Source of the DNA: Alphaproteobacteria bacterium
GTDB taxonomy: Bacteria; Pseudomonadota; Alphaproteobacteria; Sphingomonadales; Sphingomonadaceae
Length of the DNA stretch: 64,000 nt
Assembly (NCBI GenBank): GCA_018970445.1
Contig: JAGWWF010000002.1
Location: 124,001 to 188,000 of the forward strand
Reading direction: 5' to 3'
In this document: positions 50,688-60,427 of the stretch, piece after piece
Position numbering within the stretch: the first letter of the stretch is position 1
How the letters are laid out: the number at the start of each line of letters is the position of its first letter
Position numbers and translations under genes: made by a program
The notes under the pieces: model-generated
What the model saw: only the letters and a program-made list of their open reading frames with translations
The model's database searches: none
What the model was told of the DNA's origin: nothing

Positions 50688-50708
50688 GGCGACCCCCTTG
50701 CGATCGGC

Positions 50709-51260
50709 TTATTTCGGGGAGCGCTTGGCCAAGATGCGCTGCAGGGTGCGGCGGTGCATCTTCAGGCGGCGCGCGGTTTCAGAGACATTGCGCTCGCACA
50801 GTTCATAGACGCGCTGGATATGTTCCCAGCGCACCCGATCGGCCGACATCGGTTCCGGCGGGGCTTCCGGGCGGGCGCTGCCATCGGCCGACAGGGCGCG
50901 CACAATGTCTTCCGGATCGGCCGGCTTGGCCAGATAATCGATGGCGCCGGCCTTCACCGCCGCCACCGCCGTCGCCAGATTGCCATAGCCGGTGAGCATG
51001 ACGATCCGGGCGTCCGGGCTCATCGCCCGCATTTCGGCCACCAGATCCAGGCCGTTGCCGTCTTCCAGCCGCATGTCCACCACGGCATGGCTGGGTTTCA
51101 GGCGGGCGGCTTCCACCCGCGCTTCGGAAATGCTGCCCACGGAGGTGACGGCAAAGCCGCGCCGCGCCAGCAGCACCGACAGGCGCTGGCGAAAGGGCGC
51201 GTCATCATCAACCAGCAACAGCGGGCGGCCTTCGGTTTCGGGCTCGGTTGCCATCGTCAA
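50709..51260 (-). CDS. Response regulator, ActR/RegA/PrrA family
   Basis: LLLVDDDAPFRQRLSVLLARRGF; VDMRLEDGNGLDLV; ERNVSETARRLKMHRRTLQRILAKRSP. Confidence 0.95.
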   Translation of the reverse strand: MTMATEPETEGRPLLLVDDDAPFRQRLSVLLARRGFAVTSVGSISEARVEAARLKPSHAVVDMRLEDGNGLDLVAEMRAMSPDARIVMLTGYGNLATAVAAVKAGAIDYLAKPADPEDIVRALSADGSARPEAPPEPMSADRVRWEHIQRVYELCERNVSETARRLKMHRRTLQRILAKRSPK

Positions 51261-52555
51261 TTCTCCTCTTGCCCCTGATCGGACTCAATAACCTCAAATA
51301 TTTCTCTTGACCAGCGCACGTCCACGCGGGCCCCGCCCTCCGGCCGGGTGGAAAAGGCCAGCCGGCCGCCGGTGCGTTCGATCAGGGTCGTGGCGATGAA
51401 CACCCCCAGCCCGGTGGAATCGGATTTGGATCGCGACGGGCCCAGCATCGGTTCGCCCAGCCGCGGCAGCAGATCGGGCGGAAAGCCAAAGCCATCATCC
51501 AGCACGGCCACGCGGATTTCCGATGGCGTGACGATGCTTTCCATCCGCACTTCGGTGCCGGCGTGGCGCACGGCGTTGGACACCAGATTGTTCAGCGCAT
51601 GCAGCAGTTCCGGTGATCGCTGCACCAGCGGCTGCGGCGGCCCGGCCACCACCTTCACGGGAACGCGGGTCGGCTTCACGCTCTGCGCCACCTCGTGCAG
51701 CAGCAGATCCAGCGTCAGCACCGCAAACGGGTCTTCGGCTTCGGCGCGGGTGGAAAGCTCCTTCATGATCCGCCGGCTGCGCTTGGCCTCTTCGCCCAGC
51801 AGGCGGATATCGTCACCGAAATCCGGATCATCGCCCAATTGCTCCTCAAGGCTGTGGGCGATCAGACTGATCGAACCCAGCGGCCCGCCCAGTTCATGCG
51901 CGGCCGCGGCGGCCAGGCTGCCCAGCGCATTCATCCGCGCTTCGCGCGTCAGCGCCGCTTCGGTGGCCACCAGCGCGCGGGCCCGATCCCGTGCTTCGGC
52001 CGAAACCATCCACAGATAGGCGGCCAGAAAGCCGATCGCCAGCGCATAGGCAATCAGCATGCCAAAGCGATAGACCAGCGGAAATTCCGGCGGCGGCCCC
52101 CGCCAGGGCAGCGGCTGCGCCCACAACCACACCACCATCAGCACGCCGCCGGCCAGCGCCACCAGCGGCCCCATGTCGCGTGCGCGCAGCAGGGTGGCCG
52201 CGATGGTGACCGGCACGATCAGCAGCAGCGCAAAGGGATTGGCCAGCCCGCCGGTGAGGAACAGCAGCACCCCGGCCTGGATCAGATCAAAGGCCAGATG
52301 CAGGCTCAATTCCCGCCCGGTCATCCGGTCGGTGCGTTCATACAGGGTGGACAGGCCGATGTTGAGGATCATCGAGGCGCCCACCGCGGCCAGCAGCGAT
52401 CCCCAAGGCAGCGGAAAGCCGAACCACAGGCCCACCACCAGCAGGGTGACGAACTGCCCGAAGATCGCGATCCAGCGGATGTTGGCCAGCGTGCGAACCC
52501 GCACACTGGGGCGATCAAACGCCGCTGCTGCAATCGATGGCCGTTCCATCACCAT
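51257..52555 (-). CDS. Sensor histidine kinase, ActS/RegB/PrrB family
   Basis: Six TM-like segments, FLTGGLANPFALLL quinone motif, H-box ALGSLAAAAAHELGGPLGSISL, HATPase_c. Confidence 0.94.
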   Translation of the reverse strand: MVMERPSIAAAAFDRPSVRVRTLANIRWIAIFGQFVTLLVVGLWFGFPLPWGSLLAAVGASMILNIGLSTLYERTDRMTGRELSLHLAFDLIQAGVLLFLTGGLANPFALLLIVPVTIAATLLRARDMGPLVALAGGVLMVVWLWAQPLPWRGPPPEFPLVYRFGMLIAYALAIGFLAAYLWMVSAEARDRARALVATEAALTREARMNALGSLAAAAAHELGGPLGSISLIAHSLEEQLGDDPDFGDDIRLLGEEAKRSRRIMKELSTRAEAEDPFAVLTLDLLLHEVAQSVKPTRVPVKVVAGPPQPLVQRSPELLHALNNLVSNAVRHAGTEVRMESIVTPSEIRVAVLDDGFGFPPDLLPRLGEPMLGPSRSKSDSTGLGVFIATTLIERTGGRLAFSTRPEGGARVDVRWSREIFEVIESDQGQEEN

Positions 52556-52606
52556 CGCCTAGACCCTGCGCCCCGCCCTGCCCATGCGGCGCATGGTTCC
52601 AGCCAT

Positions 52607-53194
52607 TCAGAGGGTTGGTCCCTGCATGCGGCTGGGGGCCTTCACCGGAACATCCTTGAACAGCCGGGCAATGGTGGCGGCGCGCGGATCGGATTCGGCA
52701 GCGGCCCGGGCCGAAATCCCGCTGTTGTCGGCAATGTCGGGGTTGGCGCCGCCATCGATCAGCAGCTTGGCCACATCCAGGGCGCGGGCCTGCACCGCCT
52801 TGAGCAGCGCGGTTTCGCCCAGCCGGTTCTGCGCGTTCACCTGCGCCTTCAGCCGCACCAGCGTGGCCACCCCTTCCGACCAGCGGCTGATGCTGGCCAG
52901 GATCAGCGGGGTGTTGCCATCCCGATCCTTGAGGTTGAGATTGGCCCCCTTCTGATACAGCAGGCCCAGCCAGCCCAGATCGGCGCGCTTGGCCACGATG
53001 TGGATCGCCGCTTCGCCGCTGTCGCCATCGCGCACGTTGACGATGGTGGTGCCTGGCTTGTCGGCCAGTTCCACCGCCTTGTTGACATCGCGTTCCTTGA
53101 CCGCCTTCAGGAAATTGTAGCTGTCGGAAAATTGTGCCGCTGCCGGGCTGGCCAGCGCCAGCGCCAGCACGGCGGCCATCAACTGGCTTTTCAT
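52607..53194 (-). CDS. Exported ankyrin-repeat protein
   Basis: Signal peptide MKSQLMAAVLALALASPAAAQ; repeats KDRDGNTPLILASISRW, NAQNRLGETALLKAVQARALDVAKLLIDGGANPDIADNSG. Confidence 0.9.
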   Translation of the reverse strand: MKSQLMAAVLALALASPAAAQFSDSYNFLKAVKERDVNKAVELADKPGTTIVNVRDGDSGEAAIHIVAKRADLGWLGLLYQKGANLNLKDRDGNTPLILASISRWSEGVATLVRLKAQVNAQNRLGETALLKAVQARALDVAKLLIDGGANPDIADNSGISARAAAESDPRAATIARLFKDVPVKAPSRMQGPTL

Positions 53195-53259
53195 CGACAA
53201 ATGCCCGCCTTTCGCCCTAAGCCTGTCTGCATGATTGCAGATAGAATGTTGCACCCGCG

Positions 53260-53877
53260 ATGAACAGAGGCAAGACACTGCGGCTGTGGCTGGTGTTTGC
53301 GCTGGCCGTGGCGGCGGCTGCGGTGCTGGGCTGGATGCGCTTTGCCGCGCCCGCCGGCCCGCCGGGCAATCTGGCCGGGGCCAGCCTGGGCGGGCCGTTC
53401 AGCCTGATCGATCAGGATGGCCGCACGGTGCGCGACAGCGATTTTGCCGGCCGTTATCGCCTGATCTATTTCGGTTATGGCTTTTGCCCCGATGTCTGCC
53501 CCACCGATCTGGCGCTGATCGGCCGGGGCCTGGCCGCGTTCGAAGCCGGCGATGCGGCGCGCGCCGCCCGCGTGGCGCCGATCTTCATCACCATCGATCC
53601 CGGGCGCGACACGCCGGCGGTGCTGAAACCGTTCGTCGCGGCCTTTCACCCCCGGCTGGTCGGGCTGACCGGCACGCCGGGCCAGATTGCCGCCGTGTCG
53701 AGGGCCTATGGTGTCTATGCCCGGCGCATGGAGACCAGCGACCCGGAGAATTATCTGATGGATCACAGCGCCATGGTCTATCTTTATGGGCCCGATGGCC
53801 GGCCGATCGCCTTTCTGCCGCACGAAGGGCTGACGGCCGCTGCCATCACCGGGATGCTTGCCGCTCATGTCCGCTAG
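53260..53877 (+). CDS. SCO1/SenC family copper chaperone/thioredoxin-like protein
   Basis: GGPFSLIDQDGRTVRDSDFAGRYRLIYFGYGFCPDVCPTDLALIG. Confidence 0.94.
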   Translation: MNRGKTLRLWLVFALAVAAAAVLGWMRFAAPAGPPGNLAGASLGGPFSLIDQDGRTVRDSDFAGRYRLIYFGYGFCPDVCPTDLALIGRGLAAFEAGDAARAARVAPIFITIDPGRDTPAVLKPFVAAFHPRLVGLTGTPGQIAAVSRAYGVYARRMETSDPENYLMDHSAMVYLYGPDGRPIAFLPHEGLTAAAITGMLAAHVR

Positions 53878-54304
53878 ACCCTTCTGGGAAACGGTGCCGT
53901 TGCAGCGGATGAACCGCGAGCAGTGGGAAAGCATCTGCGATGGCTGCGGCAAATGCTGCGTGCACAAGCTGGAGGACGAGGAGACCGGGGAGATTTTCCC
54001 CACCAATGTCTGCTGCCGGCTGCTGGATACCGCCACGGCGCGCTGTTCGGATTATCGCAACCGCAAGGCGCTGGTGCCCGATTGCGTGCGGCTGACCCCG
54101 CACCGGCTGGACGAACTGAACTGGCTGCCCGACAGTTGTTCCTATCTGCGCGTGCATCGCGGCCAGGGCCTGGCCCCCTGGCATCATCTGATCAGCGGCG
54201 ATCGCAATGCCATCCACCGCGCCGGCCAGTCCGTTGCCGGCCGGGTGCTGCGCGAGGATCAGGTGGGTGATCTGGAAGACCATATCATCGACAAGCCGCT
54301 GTAG
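53867..54304 (+). CDS. YcgN family cysteine cluster protein
   Basis: ICDGCGKCCVHKLEDEETGEIFPTNVCCRLLDTATARCSDYRNRKALVPDCVRLTP. Confidence 0.93.
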   Translation: MSARPFWETVPLQRMNREQWESICDGCGKCCVHKLEDEETGEIFPTNVCCRLLDTATARCSDYRNRKALVPDCVRLTPHRLDELNWLPDSCSYLRVHRGQGLAPWHHLISGDRNAIHRAGQSVAGRVLREDQVGDLEDHIIDKPL

Positions 54305-54314
54305 GCCGCCCGCC

Positions 54315-55049
54315 GTGCTGCGCCTGCGCCCCGCCCTGCCCGAAGAACTGGCGATTGCCGGCCGCCGTGTGCCGGTGGTGGCCACCCGCCGCGCCAGCGC
54401 CCGCATGGTGCGGTTGAAGGCCAACAGCATCGCGGGCGCCATCGAAATCAGCCTGCCGCCGCGCGGCGGCGAAGCGGCGGCGCTGGCCCTGCTGAAATCC
54501 CATCACGACTGGCTGGCCGCGCGGGTGGCGATCTGGCCGCGCCCGATCCCGTTTGCGCCGGGCTTCATCATCCCGATCGACGGCGCGCCGGTGCTGATCG
54601 ACTGGCAGGCCGGCCACCCGCGTGCGCCGGCCCTGCTGGGCGATCGGCTGCGGCTGGGCGGGCCGGCGCAATCGCTGGCGGCGCGGCTGGAACGCTGGCT
54701 GAAGGCGCGGGCGCGCGCCGATCTGGAAGCAGCCACCCACGGCTTTGCGGCCCGGCTTGGCCGGCCAGTGGCGCGGGTTTCGGTGGGCGATCCCGCCACC
54801 CGCTGGGGCAGCTGCGCCGGCTGGAACCGGCCGGAGGGCGCGCGCATCGCCTATAGCTGGCGGCTGATCCTGGCACCGGCCTTCGTGCGCCACGCCATTG
54901 CCGCGCACGAGGCGGCGCATCTGGTGCACCCCAATCATTCGCCGGCGTTCCATGCGCTGAACCGGGAACTTGATCCGCGCGCTGCCGAGGCGCGGCGCTG
55001 GCTGGCCCGCCACGGCGCGGCCCTGCACTGGGTGGGCCGGCCGCTGTGA
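54315..55049 (+). CDS. M48/YgjP-like (DUF45, WLM-type) metallopeptidase
   Basis: RWGSCAGWNRPEGARIAYSWRLILAPAFVRHAIAAHEAAHLVHPNHSPAF; GTG start. Confidence 0.88.
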   Translation: MLRLRPALPEELAIAGRRVPVVATRRASARMVRLKANSIAGAIEISLPPRGGEAAALALLKSHHDWLAARVAIWPRPIPFAPGFIIPIDGAPVLIDWQAGHPRAPALLGDRLRLGGPAQSLAARLERWLKARARADLEAATHGFAARLGRPVARVSVGDPATRWGSCAGWNRPEGARIAYSWRLILAPAFVRHAIAAHEAAHLVHPNHSPAFHALNRELDPRAAEARRWLARHGAALHWVGRPL

Positions 55050-55053
55050 CCGG

Positions 55054-55800
55054 TTACAGCGGGTGGCCCAGCCAGGCCGCGATGGCGGTGCCGAAATCCG
55101 GCTTGGTGACGGCGCTCATGTGGTTGCCGTCAATCTCCACCAGGGCGGCATTGGGCAGTTCCAGCGCCAGCGCCGGGGCCGAGCCATTGTCCTGATCGTT
55201 GCGCCCGCACAGCACCAGGCAGCGCGTGTCCAGCGCGCGCAGGCGCTCGATCGGGGTGGAAACGAAACTGTCGAGCAGCAGGCCGACGGCGATGCCATCC
55301 ACCCCGTTCTGCTTCATGAAGGCGGCGGCAAAGGCCTGCGGGCTGCCGGCGGGCCAGCCATCGGGCCGCGCCACCACCGCCTTGAAGAATTCGGCCCGCG
55401 CCGTGCCGCCGATCAGCCCTTCCAGCCCCATGCCGGAAATGATCGCCCGGCCGGGCTTCAGGCCGCGCGCCAGCAGCCGCACCAGCGTGCGCGCGCCCAT
55501 CGAATAACCGGCGATGTCGAAATCGGTCAGGCCCAGCTGGGCGATCAGCGCCTCGATATCCAGGGCCAGCACATCGGGCGGATAGGCGGCGGGATCGTGC
55601 GGCGCGGCGCTGTGGCCGTGGGCGCGGAAATCCGGCATGATCACCCGATAACCGGCGCCGGCGATTTCGGCCGCCGCGCCATAACGCCGCCAGTTCATCT
55701 CGCCCGATGAAAACAGGCCGTGCAGCAGGATGATCGGCCGGCCGGTGCCGATTTCGGCCACCGCCAGATCGGCGCCATCAAAACCGGCAAGGCGCTGCAT
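55054..55800 (-). CDS. Alpha/beta hydrolase
   Basis: IILLHGLFSSGEMNWRRYG; DIAGYSMGARTLVRL nucleophile elbow. Confidence 0.9.
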   Translation of the reverse strand: MQRLAGFDGADLAVAEIGTGRPIILLHGLFSSGEMNWRRYGAAAEIAGAGYRVIMPDFRAHGHSAAPHDPAAYPPDVLALDIEALIAQLGLTDFDIAGYSMGARTLVRLLARGLKPGRAIISGMGLEGLIGGTARAEFFKAVVARPDGWPAGSPQAFAAAFMKQNGVDGIAVGLLLDSFVSTPIERLRALDTRCLVLCGRNDQDNGSAPALALELPNAALVEIDGNHMSAVTKPDFGTAIAAWLGHPL

Positions 55801-55803
55801 GGT

Positions 55804-56574
55804 TCAGCGGCCCTTGCCGGCGGCCTGTTCGGCGCGGGCGGCGGCCACGGCGGCCTTCAGCTGATCAAGGCCCACCGCGCCCGACAGGATGCGGTTGCCG
55901 ATGATGTAACTGGGCGTGCCGGTCAGCCCCAGCGCCCGGCCCAGCGCCAGGTTGCGGTCCAGCTCGGCGCGCAGGGCCGGGCTTTTCAGATCGCCGGTCA
56001 CCTTGTCTTCCGACAGGCCAACCCCCTTCACGATGCCCATGGTGCGCGGCAGGCTGACGCGGCCGGGGCTTTCGAACATGGCATTGTGGAATTTGGCATA
56101 GCCGCCCTGGGTGGCGGCCGACAGGCTGGCCATGGCCGCCTCGCTGCTGGCCGGGGAGAGCACCGGGAAATCCTTGTAGACCACCATCAGCCGGCCATCT
56201 TCGGCCACCAGCTTCTGCACATCGGCATGGCCCTGGCGGCAATAGGGGCAGGCATAATCAAAGAACACCACCAGCTTCACATCGCCCTTGGTGTTGCCGG
56301 CCACGGCGCCGGGGAAGGGTGTTTCGATGGCGGTGCGATTGGCGGCCAGCGCCTTGCGGGCTTCGGCCTGTTCCAGCCGGGCGACCGCTTCGGGGATGAT
56401 TTCGGGGTGGTTCAGGATATAGTCGCGCACGATGGCTTCGATCTCGGCGCGGTTGGTCGGCGCGGCGGCCTGGCCGGCGGCGGCCATGGCGGTGCCCGCC
56501 CCCACCCCGGCCCCGGCCAGCGCCAGCGCGATTCCGGTGGCCATGCTCAGCCGGCGGCTCAGGAAACGGGCCAT
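55804..56574 (-). CDS. DsbA family thiol:disulfide interchange protein
   Basis: KLVVFFDYACPYCRQGHADVQKLVAEDGRLMVVYKDFPVL. Confidence 0.93.
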   Translation of the reverse strand: MARFLSRRLSMATGIALALAGAGVGAGTAMAAAGQAAAPTNRAEIEAIVRDYILNHPEIIPEAVARLEQAEARKALAANRTAIETPFPGAVAGNTKGDVKLVVFFDYACPYCRQGHADVQKLVAEDGRLMVVYKDFPVLSPASSEAAMASLSAATQGGYAKFHNAMFESPGRVSLPRTMGIVKGVGLSEDKVTGDLKSPALRAELDRNLALGRALGLTGTPSYIIGNRILSGAVGLDQLKAAVAAARAEQAAGKGR

Positions 56575-56576
56575 TG

Positions 56577-57983
56577 CTACCTCTTCTTGCGTTTGCGCTG
56601 CTGTTCCAGCGCGTCGCCGGCCACCAGCATGATGTCGTCTGCCCGGATATAGTCGGGGGTGCCCGGCCGCAAGCCATCGTGGGCCACCCGTGCGTTCATC
56701 ATCGCGCCCATGGCATTGCCTTCCAGGCTGAAGCGTTCGGCCGCTGCCAGCGCGGCGCGCGGCTTGTCGCCGCGCCGGTCATAGATCACCCCCAGCTGAT
56801 ACCAGGTGAAGGGATTGTCCCGGTCCAGTGTCGCCGCCTTCTTCAGCAGCGGTTCGGCTTCGGCCTGCAACTTCGCGTCCTCGCTGGTCACCAGCGCATG
56901 GCCCAGCAGGGTGAGGATCATCGGCTCGTTCGGGGCAAAGGCCGCCGCGCGGCGCAGCACAGGCAGCGATTCCTCCACCTTGCCCGATTCCAGCAGGATC
57001 TGCCCCTGCAATTCCAGGAAATAGGGATCGTTGGGCGCGGTTGCCACCAGCCGGGCCGCCTCGGCCATGGCCTGATCGGGATAGCCCGACCGGTGCCAGG
57101 CATATGCACGGGCATAGAGCGCCGGGGCGGTGTTTGTGCCTTCGGGATAACGCAGCATGACGATGCGCGGTTCCTCGACAAAGCCGACCAGCTTGCCCTT
57201 GATCCGTTCAAACCGGGCCTGCAACGCCTTGTCAGGCGGGCGGTTCCAGGCCGGATCGCGTTCATACACCGCCAGCAGATTGTTGATGCGCGTGCTCGAC
57301 AATGGGTGGGTGCGGGCATATTCGCTGTCCTGCGGGATGCCCAGCCGATATTCCTGGCCCTGCAGCTTGCGGAAGAATTCGATGCTGCCGCGCCCGGAAA
57401 TGCCGGCCTTCGACAGGAAGATGGCGCCGGCCTGATCGGTGCGGCTTTCCTGATCGCGGGTGAAGGCCAGGAACCGGCCCATCGCCGCCGTCTGGCCCAG
57501 GCCCAGGATCGCCATGCCGGCCTCGCCGGCACCGGCGGCCACGGCCAGCGCCGCGCCCACCAGCGACAGCAGCGAAATGCGGCTGGCCGGGCCGGCGCCT
57601 TCGCCAAAGCGCACATTGTGGCCGGCGGCGATATGGCCCAGTTCGTGGGCGATCACCCCCTGCAATTCATTCACATTGTCGGCCGCGATGATCAGGCCGG
57701 AATGCACGAACACATTCTGGCCGCCGGTGACAAAGGCATTGATGCTGGGATCGCCGATCAGAACCAGCTGCACGCTGCGCGGGTCCAGCCCGGCTGCTTC
57801 GATCAACGGCCGGCTCATGTCGCGGAAAAACGCCTCGGTCTCGGCATCGCGCAGGATCGATTGCGCCGCCGCCGGCCGCGGCAGGGCCAGCAGCAGCAGC
57901 GCCACGAGGGCAAGAACAACACGGGGCAGCATGGCGACGCCCTGTGCCATCATGGTTGAACCCTGGGTGAAGCGGCGGCTCAT
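56577..57983 (-). CDS. M48 family metalloprotease with TPR region (BepA-like)
   Basis: NVNELQGVIAHELGHIAAGHNVRFGEG; SEYARTHPLSSTRINNL; 4-nt overlap with rpoN stop. Confidence 0.92.
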   Translation of the reverse strand: MSRRFTQGSTMMAQGVAMLPRVVLALVALLLLALPRPAAAQSILRDAETEAFFRDMSRPLIEAAGLDPRSVQLVLIGDPSINAFVTGGQNVFVHSGLIIAADNVNELQGVIAHELGHIAAGHNVRFGEGAGPASRISLLSLVGAALAVAAGAGEAGMAILGLGQTAAMGRFLAFTRDQESRTDQAGAIFLSKAGISGRGSIEFFRKLQGQEYRLGIPQDSEYARTHPLSSTRINNLLAVYERDPAWNRPPDKALQARFERIKGKLVGFVEEPRIVMLRYPEGTNTAPALYARAYAWHRSGYPDQAMAEAARLVATAPNDPYFLELQGQILLESGKVEESLPVLRRAAAFAPNEPMILTLLGHALVTSEDAKLQAEAEPLLKKAATLDRDNPFTWYQLGVIYDRRGDKPRAALAAAERFSLEGNAMGAMMNARVAHDGLRPGTPDYIRADDIMLVAGDALEQQRKRKKR

Positions 57984-59482
57984 GCCGCGCGCATCGCCCT
58001 GGCCCGGCGGCGCTGCACCGATGATCCCAGGCCCAGCGCCTCGCGATACTTGGCCACCGTGCGGCGGGCGATGTCAAAGCCTTCGCCCTGCAACAGATCG
58101 ACCAGCCTGTCGTCCGACAGCACATCATCCCCTTCGGCCGCAATCAGCCGGGCGATGCGGTCCTTGACGGCCAGTGCCGATGCCGTCTCGCCATCGCCGC
58201 TCGCCACGCCGGAGGAGAAGAAATATTTCAGCTCGAACTGGCCGCGTTCGCACAGCAGATATTTGTTGCTGGTCACGCGGCTCACGGTCGATTCATGCAT
58301 CTCCACCATATCGGCCACGGTCTTCAGGGTCAGCGGCTTCAGCTGGCTGACGCCATGTTCGAAGAAGCCCTGTTGCAGCTTCACGATTTCGGTGGCCACC
58401 TTCACGATGGTGCGGGCGCGTTGATCCAGGGCCTTCAACAGCCAGTTGGCGCTGGAAACACATTCGTTCAGAAAGCTGTTGGTGGCCTTGTCCGCCCCGC
58501 TGGCCAGTTCGGCCTGATAGGCGCGATCGACGATCAAACGCGGCAGCGTCGCCTGGTTCAGGCTGATCTGCCAGCTGCCATCGCTGCCGCGCGTCACGAA
58601 CACATCGGGCACCACCGGTGCTGCCGTCTCCCCGCCATAGCGCAGGCCCGGCTTGGGATCATAGCTTTTGAGCTCGCGGATCATGTCCACGATATCCTCG
58701 CGCTCCAACCGGGTCAGGCGCATCAGGCCGGCCATGTCGCCGCGGGCGACCAGATCAAGGTTGCTCAACAATTTGTGCATGGCCGGGTCGCAGCGGTCGG
58801 CGGCGCGGGCCTGGGCGATCAGGCATTCCGACAGGCTGCGCGCCGCCACGCCCACCGGATCGAACATCTGCACGATCGCCAGCACCTGTTCCACCCGGGC
58901 CTGCGCGATGCCCAGCCGGTCGGCAATGTCGTCCACCGGTTCCACCAGATAGCCGGCTTCGTCCAGGCCATCGATGATGAAGCGGGCGATGGCCAGGTCC
59001 AGCCCGGCAAAGCGGGCCGCTGCCTGCTGCTCTAATATCTCGGCCAGGGTTGGCCCGGCTCCGGACACACGTTCAAAATCAAAGCCGTCCTCATCGCCGC
59101 CGGCGCCGGGCCGTTCGCTCCAGTCGGCCGGCTGGTCGCTGGCGCAATCATGGTGGAAACGCTCGCCGCTGTAATCGGCCTCCAGCGGCGCGCCGTCACC
59201 CGCCGGCACGCCATCGCGCAGCAATTGTTCCAGGCCCGCACTGCTGGCCTCCACCGGTGCGGGCAGCGGATCGCGATTGTCGTCGATGCTGGCGGCGGCC
59301 GGCGGTTCGGCCGGTTCGGCATCGCCGCCGCTGGCCAGCAAGGGATTGCGTTCCAGCTCCTCGCCAATCCAGCCTTCCAGCTCGACATTGGTGAGGGTGA
59401 GCAGCTTGATCGCCAGCTGCAGCTGGGGTGTCATCACCAGCTGTTGGGACTGCCGGATTTCGAGGCGTGGCCCCAGCGCCAT
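57980..59482 (-). CDS. rpoN: RNA polymerase sigma-54 factor
   Basis: MALGPRLEIRQSQQLVMTPQLQLAIKLL; RpoN box ARRTVAKYREALGL. Confidence 0.96.
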   Translation of the reverse strand: MALGPRLEIRQSQQLVMTPQLQLAIKLLTLTNVELEGWIGEELERNPLLASGGDAEPAEPPAAASIDDNRDPLPAPVEASSAGLEQLLRDGVPAGDGAPLEADYSGERFHHDCASDQPADWSERPGAGGDEDGFDFERVSGAGPTLAEILEQQAAARFAGLDLAIARFIIDGLDEAGYLVEPVDDIADRLGIAQARVEQVLAIVQMFDPVGVAARSLSECLIAQARAADRCDPAMHKLLSNLDLVARGDMAGLMRLTRLEREDIVDMIRELKSYDPKPGLRYGGETAAPVVPDVFVTRGSDGSWQISLNQATLPRLIVDRAYQAELASGADKATNSFLNECVSSANWLLKALDQRARTIVKVATEIVKLQQGFFEHGVSQLKPLTLKTVADMVEMHESTVSRVTSNKYLLCERGQFELKYFFSSGVASGDGETASALAVKDRIARLIAAEGDDVLSDDRLVDLLQGEGFDIARRTVAKYREALGLGSSVQRRRARAMRAA

Positions 59483-59497
59483 GTCAGCCGGCCGTCA

Positions 59498-60265
59498 TCA
59501 CAGGCTGAAATCCTCGCCCAGATAGACGCGGCGCACGGTTTCATCGGCCACCAGCGCCTCGGGCGTGCCTTCAAACAGCACGCGGCCATCATAGATGATG
59601 CAGGCGCGGTTCACGATTTCCAGGGTTTCGCGCACATTGTGATCGGTGATCAGCACGCCGATGTCGCGGGCGCGCAACTGCACCACCAGGGCGCGGATAT
59701 CGGCGATGGAGATGGGATCGATGCCGGCAAAGGGTTCATCCAGCAGCATGATCGACGGGTTGGCGGCCAGCGCCCGGGCAATTTCCACCCGCCGCCGTTC
59801 CCCGCCCGAAAGCGCCATGGCCGGAGCGGCGCGCAGACGGGTGATGTTGAATTCGTTCAGCAGTTCGTCCAGCCGCGCGGCGCGGGCGGCGGCATCGGGT
59901 TCGGCCACTTCCAGCACGGCCATGATATTCTGTTCCACCGTCATGCCGCGAAAGATGCTGGTTTCCTGCGGCAGATAGCCAAGGCCAAGCGCGGCGCGGC
60001 GATACATGGGCAGGCCGGTGATATCATGGCCATCCAGCAGGATGCGGCCCGAATCGGGCATGGCCAGGCCCATGATCGAATAGAAACAGGTCGTCTTGCC
60101 GGCACCATTGGGGCCCAGCAGGCCCACCACTTCGCCGCGCCGGACCGACAGCGACACATCGCGCAGCACCACCCGCTTGTCATAACGCTTGCCGATCCCG
60201 TCCACCGACAGGCCGCGCAGCGGGGCATCGGTGTCGGTGCGGGGCAGGCTTTTGGTCATGCTCAT
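59498..60265 (-). CDS. lptB: LPS export ABC transporter ATP-binding protein LptB
   Basis: GLLGPNGAGKTTCFYSIMGL; LSGGERRRVEIARALAANPSIMLLDEPFAGIDP; upstream of rpoN. Confidence 0.95.
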   Translation of the reverse strand: MSMTKSLPRTDTDAPLRGLSVDGIGKRYDKRVVLRDVSLSVRRGEVVGLLGPNGAGKTTCFYSIMGLAMPDSGRILLDGHDITGLPMYRRAALGLGYLPQETSIFRGMTVEQNIMAVLEVAEPDAAARAARLDELLNEFNITRLRAAPAMALSGGERRRVEIARALAANPSIMLLDEPFAGIDPISIADIRALVVQLRARDIGVLITDHNVRETLEIVNRACIIYDGRVLFEGTPEALVADETVRRVYLGEDFSL

Positions 60266-60427
60266 GATGGGATCACCACTCCGGCAACTGGCGCGATAGT
60301 TGCATGAACCATCTGCTACCCGCAAAACATTGCAGCGCCAAGGCAAGCCACGATGAAAAAGCGTGGAAAATCGTGCCGAAACGGCGCAGTCGGTTGGCCG
60401 CCCTGCTGTTGATGGTGACTGACTGTG

